Of a stretch of 64,000 nucleotides of DNA, positions 8,334 to 16,287 are shown one piece after another. The stretch is from positions 332,677-396,676 of the forward strand of contig CAJTAT010000005.1 in NCBI GenBank assembly GCA_910574475.1. Direction: 5' to 3'. Position numbers and translations under genes: made by a program. How positions within the stretch are numbered: the stretch's first letter is position 1; every line of letters starts with the position of its first letter. The DNA is from Clostridia bacterium. Lineage in GTDB: Bacteria > Bacillota > Clostridia > Lachnospirales > Lachnospiraceae. Below the pieces are notes generated by a model that saw nothing but the letters and a program-made list of their open reading frames with translations, was not told the origin of the DNA and ran no database searches.

Positions 8334-9881
8334 ATGGATCATGAATATATTTTGGAATTAAACCATATAACGAAGACATTTTCTGGAGTCACTGTTTTAA
8401 ATGATGTGTCTCTTCGGGTTCGAAGAGGCACCGTCATGGGGCTCATGGGAGAAAACGGCGCGGGAAAATCCACTCTGATGAAAATTCTTCAGGGAATCTA
8501 TATGCCAACCCAGGGAGAAGTTATTTTTGACGGAAAGCAGTTGAAAGTCAGCAATATCAATCAGGCATTGCTGGCTGGGATCTCCATGATTCATCAGGAA
8601 ATGAGCCCCATTCCTGATATGACAGTGGCAGAAAATATTTTTATTGGAAGAGAACCAGATACGAAATTTGGTTTTGTGGATGAAAAAGAATTAAATGCTA
8701 AAGCGGAAGCCCTTTTAAAGGATTTAAATCTTAATTTCAGCGCAGATACAAAGATGCGGAAGCTTACCATTGCAAATATGCAGATGGTGGAGATTGCAAA
8801 AGCCATTTCTTTTCAATCAAAATTGATCATCATGGATGAACCGACTTCGGCAATCACAGACAGGGAAGTGGAAAATTTATTTCGAATTATTCGAAGGCTG
8901 AAGGAAAAAGGAGTAACCATCATTTATATCAGCCACAAAATGGATGAAATTTTTAAAATTACAGATGAGATTACAGTCTTAAGAGACGGTTGCAATGCGG
9001 GATATGGCTATTCCAAAGATCTGACGCAGGATTCACTCATTAAAATGATGGTTGGAAGGACTCTAAATGATTTATTCCCAAAAACAGTTGTGGATATAGG
9101 GGAAGAGGTGCTTCGGGTAGAAGGACTTACACTGGGAAAGTATTTTCATGACATCAGCTTTTCTGTGAAAAAGGGCGAAATCGTCGGATTCTCCGGCCTT
9201 GTGGGGGCAGGAAGAAGTGAGGTTATGGAGACACTCTATGGCCTGCGCCACGCAGAGTCAGGAAAAATTATCATCAATGGGAAAGAAGTCAAAATCAAAA
9301 ATCCTCATGATGCGATTGCAGCAGGAATTGGCTTTTTGACGGAAGACAGAAAGGCGTCTGGTATTTTTGGGCCTCTTGGCATAACCGATAATATTGTGAT
9401 GCCCTCCCTGGGGAGATTCCAAAAACTGGGGCTCATTAAGGGAAAGCGACTGGTAAGCGAGTCTGCGCGAATGAAGCAGGAATTGAATATTAAAGCGACC
9501 TCATTGGCACAGAAGATTCAGTTTTTATCAGGAGGAAACCAGCAGAAGGCGTTGATTGCAAGGTGGCTGATGAACAATCCTCAGATTTTGATTGTGGATG
9601 AGCCAACCAGAGGAATTGACGTCAATGCAAAAGCTGAAATACATAAAAAGCTTGGCGAGCTGGTAAAAGAGGGGAAGGCAGTGATCATGATTTCTTCTGA
9701 GATGCCGGAAATTATCAGTATGAGCGATAGGATCTATGTGATGCATGAAGGCGAGATGACAGGAGAGCTTCAAAGAGAAGAGATTTCTCAGGAGAGAATT
9801 GCCTTGCTGGCATCCCTTACAAAAGAACAGCTTGAGGCATGCAAAATAAAGTCGCAGGGGGAGACGGATTATGTTAAATAA
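8334..9881 (+). CDS. Sugar ABC transporter ATP-binding protein, two nucleotide-binding domains (RbsA/MglA type)
   Basis: 515 residues with two ABC cassettes. The first has Walker A GENGAGKST (about 38-46), signature LTIANMQMVEIAKA (weakly conserved, as usual in this class) and Walker B 'LIIMDEPTSAIT'. The second has a degenerate P-loop (SGLVGAGRSE), a good signature LSGGNQQKALIARW and 'ILIVDEPTRGIDV'. A degenerate second P-loop is normal for carbohydrate-uptake class 2 importers. It starts two bases after the binding-protein gene and overlaps the permease by 11 bases. It energises uptake at the cytoplasmic face. Confidence 0.95.
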   Translation: MDHEYILELNHITKTFSGVTVLNDVSLRVRRGTVMGLMGENGAGKSTLMKILQGIYMPTQGEVIFDGKQLKVSNINQALLAGISMIHQEMSPIPDMTVAENIFIGREPDTKFGFVDEKELNAKAEALLKDLNLNFSADTKMRKLTIANMQMVEIAKAISFQSKLIIMDEPTSAITDREVENLFRIIRRLKEKGVTIIYISHKMDEIFKITDEITVLRDGCNAGYGYSKDLTQDSLIKMMVGRTLNDLFPKTVVDIGEEVLRVEGLTLGKYFHDISFSVKKGEIVGFSGLVGAGRSEVMETLYGLRHAESGKIIINGKEVKIKNPHDAIAAGIGFLTEDRKASGIFGPLGITDNIVMPSLGRFQKLGLIKGKRLVSESARMKQELNIKATSLAQKIQFLSGGNQQKALIARWLMNNPQILIVDEPTRGIDVNAKAEIHKKLGELVKEGKAVIMISSEMPEIISMSDRIYVMHEGEMTGELQREEISQERIALLASLTKEQLEACKIKSQGETDYVK

Positions 9882-10830
9882 GAGACTGAAAAGCTTTTTT
9901 TCCGACTACAGTATCATTATTATTTTCGCAGCTATGGTTTTGATATTGGCTATGATCAAACCCCAGTTTATTGGGCCCAGTAATATCATCAGCATGGTTC
10001 GCCAGGTGTCGTTGATTGGTATTTTATCTATGGGAATGATGCTGGTTATTATTAATGGAGGAGTGGATCTCTCAGGTGGAGCCCAGATTGCCCTGGCATC
10101 TGTCGTCTGTTCCGTGTTTGCTCAGGAAATGAATAACAATCTGTTTCTGGCAATTCTGTGTCCTATTTTAGTTGGACTTTTTTGCGGGCTTATCAATGGA
10201 TTTTTGATAACAATTCCCAAGATTCCTGCCTTTATTGCAACTCTGGGAGTAACCAATATTGCCAAAGGAATGGCGCTTTTGTTCTGCAACGGTCAGCCCA
10301 TTCAGGTTGTAAATGAGACAATTTTGTGGCTTGGAAGCTATCGGATTGGCGGCGGAGCCTGGGCAATGCCAGTACTGATTTTAATCTTTTTGCTCTGTGC
10401 GGTGCTCAATCACATTTTGCTTACAAAATCACACTTTGGGAAAAAAGTGTTCGCTTTAGGAGGAAATGAGCAGGCCGCAAGGGTATGTGGTATCAGTGTG
10501 GAAAGAACCCGTATGATTGTATATCTTTTGATCAGTGTCTATGCAGCAATCTCCGGTATCCTCATTTCCGGTCGTGTGGGCGCCGGAGCCACCAGCAATG
10601 GTGTGGAATACCACCTGGATGCAATTGCTTCCTGCGTCATCGGCGGCGTCAGTATGAAAGGCGGCGTGGGCAATGTACTTGGGGTTGCAATCGGCGTCCT
10701 CATTATAGGCGCTTTGCAAAATGGACTGAATATTATGGGGGTATCTCCCTATTGGCAACAAATCTGCAAAGGCCTGATTATCATCATTGCGGTTGTCATG
10801 GATACAATAAAGAAAGGCGGAGGAGAATGA
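9871..10830 (+). CDS. Sugar ABC transporter permease (RbsC-like)
   Basis: 319 residues, eight to ten hydrophobic helices. INGGVDLSGGAQIALASVV in helix 3 and the cytoplasmic coupling segment ALGGNEQAARVCGISVERTR are hallmarks of the ribose/inositol/galactose permease family. Only one permease gene is present, so a homodimer is expected. The start overlaps the ATPase gene by 11 bases and the stop overlaps the dehydrogenase start by four, so the whole operon is translationally coupled. Confidence 0.95.
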   Translation: MLNKRLKSFFSDYSIIIIFAAMVLILAMIKPQFIGPSNIISMVRQVSLIGILSMGMMLVIINGGVDLSGGAQIALASVVCSVFAQEMNNNLFLAILCPILVGLFCGLINGFLITIPKIPAFIATLGVTNIAKGMALLFCNGQPIQVVNETILWLGSYRIGGGAWAMPVLILIFLLCAVLNHILLTKSHFGKKVFALGGNEQAARVCGISVERTRMIVYLLISVYAAISGILISGRVGAGATSNGVEYHLDAIASCVIGGVSMKGGVGNVLGVAIGVLIIGALQNGLNIMGVSPYWQQICKGLIIIIAVVMDTIKKGGGE

Positions 10831-11873
10831 AAGCATTGGTCATGAGAGGTCCGGGGCAGTTCGAGATAGAAGAAGTTCCGGTTCCAGAGTGTAAAGAAAA
10901 TGAGGTACTGGTTCGCATTAAGTCTGTGGCAATCTGCGGTTCCGATCCCATGCTTCTTGCGGGAGGCAGCATGGATGATGGACTTCCCGGAAGCCTTCCC
11001 CATATTGCAGGCCATGAGGGAGCTGGTATCATCGAGAAAGTGGGCGGGAAAGTAAGAGGCTTTCAGGTGGGAGACGCCGTGGCGGTTGAGTCCCATCTGG
11101 GATGCGGCTACTGTGACAACTGCCAGGCAGGCCACTATAATCTCTGTATGAACTTTGGAAAAGTAAAAGCAGGCCACAAGCAGTATGGCTTTACCGTTCC
11201 GGGCTGCTATGCAGAATACTGTGTGTACCGGCCGGAGGTTCTTCACAAGATACCGAAGAATCTCACCTGTGACCATGGAGCTCTCACAGATACGGTGGCC
11301 ACTGCCTTCCATGCCATCCAACAGACGGGAGTGGTAGCCGGAGGCTGGACGGTCATAGTGGGCTGCGGTCCGGTGGGGATGGCCATGCTGATGCTGTGTC
11401 GGGCTATGGGAAGCAGAGCCATTGTGTTAGAGACAGGAGAGCGGCTTAAGAAAGCTAAGGAGTTCGGAGCAGACTTTGCCTTTGATTTTCTGGATGCGGA
11501 AGCTCTTCAAAAGGTGATGGGGGCCACAAGCTTTGTGGGAGCAGACAGATGCTTTGACTGCGCAGGAAACCCAGCTTCCATGGAGCTTGCCTTACATAGT
11601 TGCCGAAGAGGCGGGACCGTAGGACTGGTAGCCATTCCAAAGAATCAGAGGATGGAGATTGATTTGAAGACCATCGTGTGGGATGAGAAGAAGCTGGTGG
11701 GGAGCAGAGGAAACCCCAACTGCCATAAGCAGGTATTGGAGATGATGAGCTCAGGATCCATAGAGGCAGAGAAGATGATCTCCCACCATTTTCCGCTTGA
11801 GAGATTCAAGGAAGCCCTGGAGCTATTTACCAGCAGGGCGGACGGAGTGGTGAAGGTGATTATTACAGTGTAG
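10827..11873 (+). CDS. Zinc-dependent medium-chain alcohol dehydrogenase, copy 1
   Basis: 348 residues; the ATG at 10827 follows GGAGGAG and overlaps the permease stop. The GroES-like domain carries catalytic-zinc ligands Cys38 (ICGSDP) and His63-Glu64 (AGHEGAG) and structural-zinc cysteines 93, 96, 99 and 107 (GCGYCDNCQAGHYNLC). A Rossmann domain follows (VIVGCGPVGMAMLML). It resembles sorbitol, threonine and ketoinositol dehydrogenases that oxidise a secondary alcohol with NAD(P). Being last in a sugar ABC operon, it probably oxidises the imported polyol or cyclitol. A 97% identical copy lies at 19936-20982, with 12 differences in 348 residues. The exact substrate cannot be inferred. Confidence 0.92.
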   Translation: MKALVMRGPGQFEIEEVPVPECKENEVLVRIKSVAICGSDPMLLAGGSMDDGLPGSLPHIAGHEGAGIIEKVGGKVRGFQVGDAVAVESHLGCGYCDNCQAGHYNLCMNFGKVKAGHKQYGFTVPGCYAEYCVYRPEVLHKIPKNLTCDHGALTDTVATAFHAIQQTGVVAGGWTVIVGCGPVGMAMLMLCRAMGSRAIVLETGERLKKAKEFGADFAFDFLDAEALQKVMGATSFVGADRCFDCAGNPASMELALHSCRRGGTVGLVAIPKNQRMEIDLKTIVWDEKKLVGSRGNPNCHKQVLEMMSSGSIEAEKMISHHFPLERFKEALELFTSRADGVVKVIITV

Positions 11874-11884
11874 AAGATGGGTTT

Positions 11885-11955
11885 GCTTGGCGTAAGGACG
11901 CGGTTGTAAGGACCTGGATATCCAGGCCGTTACAACCGCTATTTATCGGCCAAGC
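11885..11955. repeat. Nested palindrome between dehydrogenase copy 1 and the PIN toxin gene
   Basis: Three nested perfect stems share one axis: GCTTGGC/GCCAAGC (11885-11891 with 11949-11955), GCGGTTGTAA/TTACAACCGC (11900-11909 with 11930-11939) and CCTGGATATCCAGG (11913-11926). No T run follows on either strand, so it is not a classical terminator. It lies between convergent genes. Confidence 0.7.
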
Positions 11956-11980
11956 ATCCTCTATACCATCTATGCTTTTG

Positions 11981-12466
11981 TCAAGATTTGTCTAAGTACG
12001 CAAAGGAGATGAAGCTATCAGCTTTGCCTACAACTCTTCTGACAAGAGGAGTTTCTGCGCCGTTTCGGTATTGGAGAAATTCAGCCGGTGTCATAATCAT
12101 CGGATTTTTCACGCCGGATTCTAAAAAATCTTTATCGCCGGTCAGTAAAACATCGGCCGTTGCTTCTATGGCTGCCCGAAGAATCGGGCGGTAATTCACA
12201 TCACAGATTTGAGACTCTGAAATATCTTCCCCTGTCGGAATTGGAACCAGTTCCAAAGTCAGGAGCGCAACGGAAAGAAACTTATCCAGGGACACAAGCC
12301 GGTTCGGAAATTTCTTGTTAAATATCCGTTTCATTTCGTCCACATTCTGTTCACAGATCAACCCGTGATTGGGATAGGACGCTGCTTTTACATATGCCTG
12401 AAAAGGAACGCCGTTTGCGCTTAGAGCAGCAGAGATCAAGACATTGGTATCAATCAAAACCCTCAT
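11981..12466 (-). CDS. PIN-domain toxin of a type II toxin-antitoxin pair
   Basis: 161 residues. The PIN-domain acidic residues are visible: Asp6 in MRVLIDTNVLISA, the Glu in 'QNVDEMKRIF', Asp in CDVNYRPILRAA and Asp in 'LLTGDKDFL'. These bind Mg2+ in VapC-like ribonucleases. The gene lies 20 bases downstream of an AbrB-type antitoxin gene on the same strand, the usual order. The product is expected to cleave RNA when free of antitoxin. It belongs to the 'putative toxin, PIN family' type that pairs with AbrB-type proteins. A second, broken member of this type lies at 34023-35470. Confidence 0.88.
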   Translation of the reverse strand: MRVLIDTNVLISAALSANGVPFQAYVKAASYPNHGLICEQNVDEMKRIFNKKFPNRLVSLDKFLSVALLTLELVPIPTGEDISESQICDVNYRPILRAAIEATADVLLTGDKDFLESGVKNPMIMTPAEFLQYRNGAETPLVRRVVGKADSFISFAYLDKS

Positions 12467-12486
12467 GTGTTCTCGTCCTCATTTCT

Positions 12487-12738
12487 CTATTCTTTCACAA
12501 GCGCAATGACATCATCATCGGAAGTTAAGCCAGCGCGTTCTGCTTCTTTGGCCATCTCTTTTTGAAGTACCTGTATAGCGTATACAGCAGAATTGATAAT
12601 GCGGACGGTGTTCCCCTCAACAATAAACGTAATGCGATCACCGCTTGCAACGCCGAGGACTTCCCGAATATCTTTCGGAATTGTGATCTGCCCCTTTGCC
12701 ATGACTTTTGCATTGTCTACAAACGTATTTGGTAACAT
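12487..12738 (-). CDS. AbrB/MazE-type antitoxin
   Basis: 83 residues. The N-terminal swapped-hairpin DNA-binding motif reads AKGQITIPKDIREVLGVASG, with 'DRITFIVEGNTVRI' completing the barrel. The C-terminal tail (KEMAKEAERAGLTSDDDVIA) is the toxin-binding part. The start follows AAAGGTGGTG. It should neutralise the PIN toxin encoded next and repress its own promoter; a 22-bp palindrome lies over the likely start site just upstream. Confidence 0.9.
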   Translation of the reverse strand: MLPNTFVDNAKVMAKGQITIPKDIREVLGVASGDRITFIVEGNTVRIINSAVYAIQVLQKEMAKEAERAGLTSDDDVIALVKE

Positions 12739-12766
12739 GATTTCACACCACCTTTCTGAAACATGG

Positions 12767-12818
12767 AAAGTAGGGATTTCCCTACTTTTGTTATATGCAG
12801 AGGACGCAGAAAAATCAA
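12767..12818 (-). promoter_or_regulatory. Promoter and palindromic operator of the toxin-antitoxin pair
   Basis: Read on the minus strand, TTGATT (12818-12813) and TATAAC (12795-12790) are 17 bp apart. The perfect inverted repeat AAAGTAGGGA-2-TCCCTACTTT (12767-12788) covers the transcription start and is a good candidate for antitoxin autorepression. The rest of the 375-base gap up to 13113 holds the divergent operator/promoter of module 2 and an AT-rich leader without a gene. Confidence 0.65.
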
Positions 12819-12855
12819 GGGAAAATCAGGTCTTTTTTGTGAAATTCCAATAAAA

Positions 12856-12948
12856 TGCTAATTTCTCCACGAATGTGCTACTTTTACTATCTATTTTGAA
12901 GGAAAATGATCCGATTTTTAAGGTGGGGGGGGGTAAAAATGATAAAAT
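12856..12948 (+). promoter_or_regulatory. Operator array and promoter of SnoaL/TRAP module 2
   Basis: TGCTAATT at 12856-12863 and TGCTACTT at 12876-12883 are exactly 20 bp apart. TTTGAAGG follows at 12895-12902, then nine G (12925-12933) and an extended -10 TGATAAAAT (12940-12948). Order and spacing match 387-476 and 7056-7149. It faces the second TRAP binding-protein gene, 165 bases downstream. Confidence 0.6.
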
Positions 12949-13113
12949 AGCAACAACAAACACAAGAAAAACAGTGCAAATTAGACAAAGAATATTTTCT
13001 TTGAAAAATATTCATCGTCAAAGTGATGCACGTTTCCCGGGGTACATAAAAAGTGTTTGAATGTGAAGGCATTAGAACGATTATTTCATGATGAAAAAGA
13101 AAGGAAGATGATT

Positions 13114-14214
13114 ATGAAAAAGTTTACAGCAATCTTTTTAGCTACCTGTATGATGGCGTCCTGCTTGATTGGATGTGGTTCCAAGTCTACTGAAAGCTCC
13201 TCAAATGAAACTCCAGCTACAGAGCCTGCCAGCACAGAGGAAGACAAAACGGCAGAACCTGCGGCGGATGACGCTTCTGGTGAGAATCCTACAGTGACCT
13301 TGCGTATTGCCCATCAGTCTGCTGAGACAGAGGGAATCGCCATGGCCTTCGAAAAGTTCAAAGATGAGCTTGAGGCTGCGAATGTGGGCTTTGAAGTTAC
13401 CATCTATCCCGCAGGCCAGTTGGTTGCATCTGACCGGGATTCTATCGAAGCAGTGACCCTGGGAGAGGTTGACGTGACAAGCGTAGCGGATATCCAATTT
13501 TCCTCTACAGTTTCCGCCTTTTATCTCTTCAATGCAGAATTCCTTTTTGACAGCATTGATGACGCTTATGATGCATTTTACAAAGAAGGCCTCTTTGATA
13601 AGCTGGCACAGGCAACTACAGATGCAAATGTAGGCTGTGAAGTGGCATCAATCTGGGCCAATGGTGGTCGTACACTTTGGACGACCGGAAAGGAAGTCCG
13701 CTCTGCTGATGATATGAAAGGCCTGCCTTTGCGCTGTGCAGAGAATGAGATTAATATTGCGGAGATGGAAGCTCTTGGAGCCGTGCCGGTTAGCATGGCA
13801 TGGAATGAGATTTATACAGGGCTTCAGCAGGGGACCGTCAACGGACTGTTCTCTACAAAAAGCGCAATCGTGCAGCAGGGCATGACGGCTGCCCTGGACT
13901 ACTGTATCGACACAAATCACAGCTTTGGGCATGCTATCACACTGATGAATACGGCGAAGCTCAATTCCCTGACAGGTGCCCAGAGAGAGGCTTATGACAA
14001 TGCTTTGAAAGTAGCCACAGAGTACCAGTGGGATCTTGCAAGAGAGGCAGAGGCTTCTATTGATGCACGAATTGAAGAGGAAGTGGAATATATTCATCTG
14101 ACAGATGAAGAACGTGCGGCAATGGCTGAAATAATGGTTGGAGCTACAGAGGATATGGTAAAGGAACTGCTCGGCGATGATGCGGCAATTCTGGATAGTG
14201 TCAGAGGCAACTAA
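13114..14214 (+). CDS. TRAP transporter substrate-binding lipoprotein (DctP family), second system
   Basis: 366 residues from the ATG at 13114, six bases after AGGAAG. An in-frame start at 13057 would put 19 charged residues before the signal peptide and is unlikely. Lipobox LIGC (Cys21), an acidic Ser/Thr/Glu linker (22-58), then the DctP fold. KGLPLRCAEN puts the carboxylate-binding arginine at 207. 'GLQQGTVNGLF' replaces the GFQQGAIEGW of the first system, so the pocket wall differs somewhat. It leads module 2: binding protein, a long structured gap, DctQ, DctM, then two SnoaL-like genes. Probably a related but not identical acid ligand. Confidence 0.92.
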   Translation: MKKFTAIFLATCMMASCLIGCGSKSTESSSNETPATEPASTEEDKTAEPAADDASGENPTVTLRIAHQSAETEGIAMAFEKFKDELEAANVGFEVTIYPAGQLVASDRDSIEAVTLGEVDVTSVADIQFSSTVSAFYLFNAEFLFDSIDDAYDAFYKEGLFDKLAQATTDANVGCEVASIWANGGRTLWTTGKEVRSADDMKGLPLRCAENEINIAEMEALGAVPVSMAWNEIYTGLQQGTVNGLFSTKSAIVQQGMTAALDYCIDTNHSFGHAITLMNTAKLNSLTGAQREAYDNALKVATEYQWDLAREAEASIDARIEEEVEYIHLTDEERAAMAEIMVGATEDMVKELLGDDAAILDSVRGN

Positions 14215-14229
14215 TTTTAAATTTTAAAC

Positions 14230-14307
14230 ACATCCCTGGACAGTGTACATAATTCTTCCAGACATGTTTTGACCTGCCTGGAAGGAGGCGCACTGCCAAG
14301 GGGATGT
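14230..14307 (+). other. Branched hairpin in the dctP-dctQ gap of module 2
   Basis: ACATCCCT (14230-14237) pairs with AGGGGATGT (14299-14307), CAGTG (14241-14245) with CACTG (14291-14295), and CTTCCAG (14255-14261) with CTGGAAG (14278-14284). Together they form a stem of about 20 bp with internal loops. No T run follows, so it is more likely a 3'-end stabilising or processing structure than a terminator. Confidence 0.5.
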
Positions 14308-14320
14308 AAAATGTTAAAAA

Positions 14321-14430
14321 CAGCGAAGGCTTAAGAAGCATAAAGAACAATTTAGAGACACATGTCTTTGTCATTGGAAATTCGTTCTAGACCATATGCT
14401 GAAAGGCTGGAGCGAAACTTTGAATAGGAG
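14321..14430 (+). ncRNA. Candidate structured leader RNA upstream of DctQ (copy A)
   Basis: About 110 bases ending at the ribosome site of dctQ. Copy B is at 32546-32658. Shared blocks are CAGCGAAGGC at the start, a hairpin (AGAACAATTT 14344-14353 with AAATTCGTTCT 14378-14388), CTAGACC, GCTGAAAGG, GGAGCGAAACTTT and AATAGGAG. A helix formed by AGCATA (14337-14342) and TATGCT (14395-14400) is kept in copy B with different bases, which is covariation. I do not match it to a riboswitch family I know. Confidence 0.5.
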
Positions 14431-14436
14431 GAAGGT

Positions 14437-14964
14437 ATGGAAAAAGCAAAAAAACTCCTTCATTTTCTGGATAATAATCTGGAATTGATTTTTGGAAGCC
14501 TGTTCCTGGCACTGATGGTCATATTTACATTTTCAAATATTGCCATGCGTCTGATTCTCCGATCAACACTGCCATGGTTTCAAGAGCTGACCCGCTATTT
14601 GTTTGTATGGATGGTATTTATAGCGGCAAGTGCGGCGATTAAGTATAAAAATCATATCCGCATTACATTTTTACAGACTGTTTTAAAGGGAAAGACCAAG
14701 CATATCATGGAAATGATTGTCTATCTGTGCAATGGAATCTTTGGCTCCATTCTGGCCTGGTATGCATTTCCTATGCTTAAGGCTTTCAGTGATGCGAATA
14801 TGACAGCCAGCTCCATGCCTTGGTTTAAAATGAGCTGGCTGTATGCAGTGATGCCCCTTGGAATGATACTTTTTGTAATAAGAAATGTTCAAGGGATCTT
14901 CGAAGAAGTAAAATTGTTGAAAATTCATGCTTCAGAAGAAGAAAAGGAAGGGGGAGACAACTAG
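14437..14964 (+). CDS. TRAP transporter small permease (DctQ family), second system
   Basis: 175 residues with four hydrophobic helices (about 17-38, 50-68, 88-108, 126-150). The 'RYLFVWMVF' hallmark is identical to that of the first DctQ. The start follows AGGAGGAAGGT. It is separated from its binding-protein gene by 222 bases that hold two RNA structures, so expression of the membrane part is probably set separately. The stop is immediately followed by the DctM start. Confidence 0.92.
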   Translation: MEKAKKLLHFLDNNLELIFGSLFLALMVIFTFSNIAMRLILRSTLPWFQELTRYLFVWMVFIAASAAIKYKNHIRITFLQTVLKGKTKHIMEMIVYLCNGIFGSILAWYAFPMLKAFSDANMTASSMPWFKMSWLYAVMPLGMILFVIRNVQGIFEEVKLLKIHASEEEKEGGDN

Positions 14965-16257
14965 ATGGCTACAACAATTATGTTTATTCTCTTTTTGGGA
15001 CTGGCATTTTTGAGTATTCCAATGGCAGTGGCGATTGGCATTGGAGTGCTGGGAGCGATATTTTCGGGCAACGCCATTGATATGTCCTTTTTCCTGCGGG
15101 CGATGGCAAACAGCGTAGATTCCTTTACTTTGACTGCGGTTCCCTTCTTCATTCTTGCCGGTCATATTATGTCGGAGGTGGGAATTTCTGAAGGACTGTT
15201 CAATGCTGCAAATGCAGTATTTGGCCGGGTCAAGGGCGGCGTCATGATCGTCTCTGTGGTTTCCTGCGCTATCTTTGGGGCGGTGTCAGGATCCTCCTAC
15301 GCGGCCGTTGCAGCTATCGGCCTGATTGCTCTTCCAGAGTTAAAGAGACAGAATGTAAGTCTTGGTATGGCAACTGCGCTGTTGGCCACGGCAGGAGGTC
15401 TCGGCCAGATGATCCCCCCAAGCTCGGGACTGGTCATTTATGGATCTTTGAATAATGTATCCATTTCAGATCTGTTTATCGCAGAATTACTGCCTGGCAT
15501 TTTCATGGCTTTCTGTTTTTCTATATTCTGTTTTATTTATGGGAAAAAGCACAATATCATTGCCAAAAATGTGGAGCAGTTTGATACGACTGGAAAGAAA
15601 TTAAAGGTGATTTGGGAAAGCAAATGGGCGCTGCTTCTTCCTGTGATTATGCTGGGTTCCATCTACACAGGCCTTGCCACCCCCACAGAATCAGCCGTTG
15701 TCTCTGTGGTCTACGCAATTGTCTATGGATTGTTAAATAAAAAGAGTGGATTTAAAATATTGGACTTGGTATCCATGCTGAAAAAGTCGGTATTGACTAC
15801 ATCTTCCACCTTGTTTATTTTGGCCTGCTCCTCAGGACTGAGCAAAATCATTACACTGGAGCAGATCCCACAGAAGTTTGCAAATCTTATGGCGGAGAAT
15901 GTATCCTCTACCTTTGGCTGTATGGCCATTCTTACAGTCATTGTCATCTTCCTTGGGATGTTCGTGGATGGAATTGCCATCAATACAATTCTCGGTCCTA
16001 TCTTGTGTGGAGTTGCGAAGCAATTTGGCATCGATCCGGTCTACTTTGGCGTGGTATTCCTGTTCAATATGACTTTTGGACTGATCACACCGCCATTGGG
16101 TGGAAACCTCTTTGTGGCTATGCAAATCTGCGGTGCCAAATATGAGGAGGTAACACGAAATATTTTGCCCTGGATTGTGGTAATGCTTATTGGATTGATT
16201 GTAATTACGTGCATCCCGCAGATGTCTCTGTGGCTGCCAAGTATGATGAATGGATAG
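14965..16257 (+). CDS. TRAP transporter large permease (DctM family), second system
   Basis: 430 residues, about 12 membrane helices. 'GGLGQMIPPSSGLVIYG' and 'TPPLGGNLFVAMQI' are the conserved re-entrant motifs. It starts on the base after the dctQ stop behind GGAAGGGGGAG. It is clearly paralogous to the DctM at 3517-4827. Sodium-driven import of an organic acid is expected. The SnoaL-like gene begins 30 bases downstream. Confidence 0.93.
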   Translation: MATTIMFILFLGLAFLSIPMAVAIGIGVLGAIFSGNAIDMSFFLRAMANSVDSFTLTAVPFFILAGHIMSEVGISEGLFNAANAVFGRVKGGVMIVSVVSCAIFGAVSGSSYAAVAAIGLIALPELKRQNVSLGMATALLATAGGLGQMIPPSSGLVIYGSLNNVSISDLFIAELLPGIFMAFCFSIFCFIYGKKHNIIAKNVEQFDTTGKKLKVIWESKWALLLPVIMLGSIYTGLATPTESAVVSVVYAIVYGLLNKKSGFKILDLVSMLKKSVLTTSSTLFILACSSGLSKIITLEQIPQKFANLMAENVSSTFGCMAILTVIVIFLGMFVDGIAINTILGPILCGVAKQFGIDPVYFGVVFLFNMTFGLITPPLGGNLFVAMQICGAKYEEVTRNILPWIVVMLIGLIVITCIPQMSLWLPSMMNG

Positions 16258-16287
16258 TTTTTATACAAAAATATGTTGGAGGTAACT

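Noticed and set aside
10485..10826. A longer protein start for dehydrogenase copy 1 inside the permease gene
   Set aside because: The upstream frame is out of phase with the permease gene, is Cys/Arg-rich nonsense, and the near-identical second copy starts at the equivalent of 10827.
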